A DNA stretch of 13,604 nucleotides from SIG440 sp045579055. GTDB lineage: Bacteria > Bacillota > Clostridia > Monoglobales > Monoglobaceae. Positions 12,913 through 13,604 of this stretch are shown piece by piece. The position numbers and the translations under genes were made by a program. The notes under the pieces are model-generated. The model was not told where the DNA came from. It searched no databases and worked only from the letters and a program-made list of their open reading frames with translations. Location: positions 1 through 13,604 of the forward strand of contig JAZNLK010000191.1 of the NCBI GenBank assembly GCA_045579055.1. The letters run 5' to 3'. Numbering within the stretch: position 1 is the first letter of the stretch; the number at the start of each line of letters is the position of its first letter.

Positions 12913-13520
12913 TGAAAAGATTTATTTTGGCCCTGGTCAGGGGTATTTACAGGATTTTATTCAAAATTGAACTTGTGGGGCTTGAAAACATTCCAAAAGA
13001 TAAAAACTTTTTGGTTGTGCCAAATCATATGAGTTATTTTGACCCTCCGCTTATTGCAGCTTTTTTGCCGGTTAAAATGGCATATATGGCAAAAGCAAGT
13101 TTGTTTAAGGTTCCGATTGTCGGATGGATTATTAAGTCTTTTGGTGCATTTCCTGTGAAGAAAAGCGGAAACGACATTTCTGCAGTTAAAACAGCAATCA
13201 AAATCCTTAAAAACGGTCAATCTTTGACCTTGTTCCCTGAAGGCAAGAGAATAAAAACGCCGGGTGTCCTTGGTGAAGGCAAACAGGGGGCTGCCATGAT
13301 TGCCGCAAAGGCTGGAGTGGGATTTCTTCCTATTGGCATAAAGACAACATATCGTTTTCGAAGCAAGGTAACGCTTACGGTAGGTGAATACATAGACATT
13401 TCGGAGTATTATGACAAAAAATTAAATTCTGAAGACCTTCAGAAAATAACTGACGAAATGATTATGCCGAAGATTGCTGAGTTGGCGGGAGCGAAGATAT
13501 ATGATAATAAGAGTTGCTGA
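12912..13520 (+). CDS. plsC: 1-acyl-sn-glycerol-3-phosphate acyltransferase
   Basis: PlsC transfers a fatty acyl group to lysophosphatidic acid to make phosphatidic acid at the inner face of the membrane. The 202-residue protein has the catalytic NHMSYFD motif (38-44; H39 and D44 form HX4D) and the glycerol-phosphate-binding FPEGKR (108-113). GAFPVKKSG (78-86) matches the conserved block between them. PIGIKTTYRF (140-149) is the last conserved region. The N-terminus is amphipathic to hydrophobic (1-23), giving membrane association. Length is at the short end but normal for clostridial PlsC. The ATG overlaps the cmk stop by one base, and the 3' end overlaps ispH by 20 bases, so the three are translationally linked. 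Confidence 0.95.
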   Translation: MKRFILALVRGIYRILFKIELVGLENIPKDKNFLVVPNHMSYFDPPLIAAFLPVKMAYMAKASLFKVPIVGWIIKSFGAFPVKKSGNDISAVKTAIKILKNGQSLTLFPEGKRIKTPGVLGEGKQGAAMIAAKAGVGFLPIGIKTTYRFRSKVTLTVGEYIDISEYYDKKLNSEDLQKITDEMIMPKIAELAGAKIYDNKSC

Positions 13521-13604
13521 AAAAGCGGGGTTTTGCTTTGGGGTTGACCGAGCTGTAAAGATTGCTTATGATTCAGCAGAACATACAGATAAACAGATTT
13601 TTAC
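13501..13604 (+). CDS. ispH: 4-hydroxy-3-methylbut-2-enyl diphosphate reductase, N-terminal part (runs off the window)
   Basis: IspH (LytB) is the last enzyme of the MEP isoprenoid pathway, an iron-sulfur protein that makes IPP and DMAPP. Only the first 34 codons are present. They read IIRVAEKAGFCFGVDRAVK (2-20), the unmistakable IspH opening, with C12 as the first iron-sulfur ligand. The ATG lies inside the 3' end of plsC in another frame, 9 bases after GGGAG (13487-13491), giving a 20-base overlap. In many Clostridia this gene encodes a fusion to ribosomal protein S1-type domains. Whether that holds here cannot be seen. Confidence 0.92.
   Translation, partial: MIIRVAEKAGFCFGVDRAVKIAYDSAEHTDKQIF

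Noticed and set aside
1..13604. Mobile elements, CRISPR arrays, tRNA or rRNA genes
   Set aside because: I found no transposase or integrase frame, no regularly spaced direct repeats and no tRNA-like or rRNA-like segment; strand and codon style are uniform across the window.

Overview
The window is ordinary-looking chromosomal DNA of a fairly AT-rich Firmicute, most likely an anaerobic gut-type clostridium (class Clostridia). Pointers are the strong AAGGAGG-type ribosome binding sites, consensus sigma-A promoters, frequent TTG starts, the cdaA-cdaR pair, a short archaeal/eukaryote-type prolyl-tRNA synthetase and a cmk-plsC-ispH gene order. All convincing genes are on the + strand. I see no tRNA, rRNA, CRISPR array, insertion sequence or phage gene.

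Layout. (1) 1-2595: a copper-exporting P1B ATPase (copA) whose last 69 codons form a CopZ-like metal-binding domain with its own perfect internal Shine-Dalgarno and ATG, closed by a strong terminator. (2) 2614-7677: one probable operon with a consensus promoter, proS, cdaA (c-di-AMP synthase), cdaR (its regulator), a COG2509-like FAD-dependent oxidoreductase, and a terminator. Three of its four genes start with TTG. (3) 7687-10725: a BlaI/MecI-type repressor and an M56 (BlaR1-like) membrane metalloprotease, probably followed by a 48-codon small gene and a terminator. The repressor promoter is bracketed by a perfect 12-bp inverted repeat, the likely operator. The protease lacks a penicillin-binding sensor domain and instead has a long extracytoplasmic region that I mostly do not recognise. 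(4) 10745-13604: a further promoter, ychF, a small helical protein gene, cmk, plsC and the first 34 codons of ispH, running off the window with no terminator between genes.

How it works together. Regions 2 and 4 are housekeeping: translation, c-di-AMP signalling, nucleotide, phospholipid and isoprenoid synthesis. Regions 1 and 3 are stress or homeostasis modules: copper export plus chaperone, and a proteolytically relieved repressor circuit whose inducer and targets are unknown. The most interesting items are the copA/copZ gene-within-a-gene, the BlaI-type operator with its unusual M56 sensor, and the unlisted small protein behind it.
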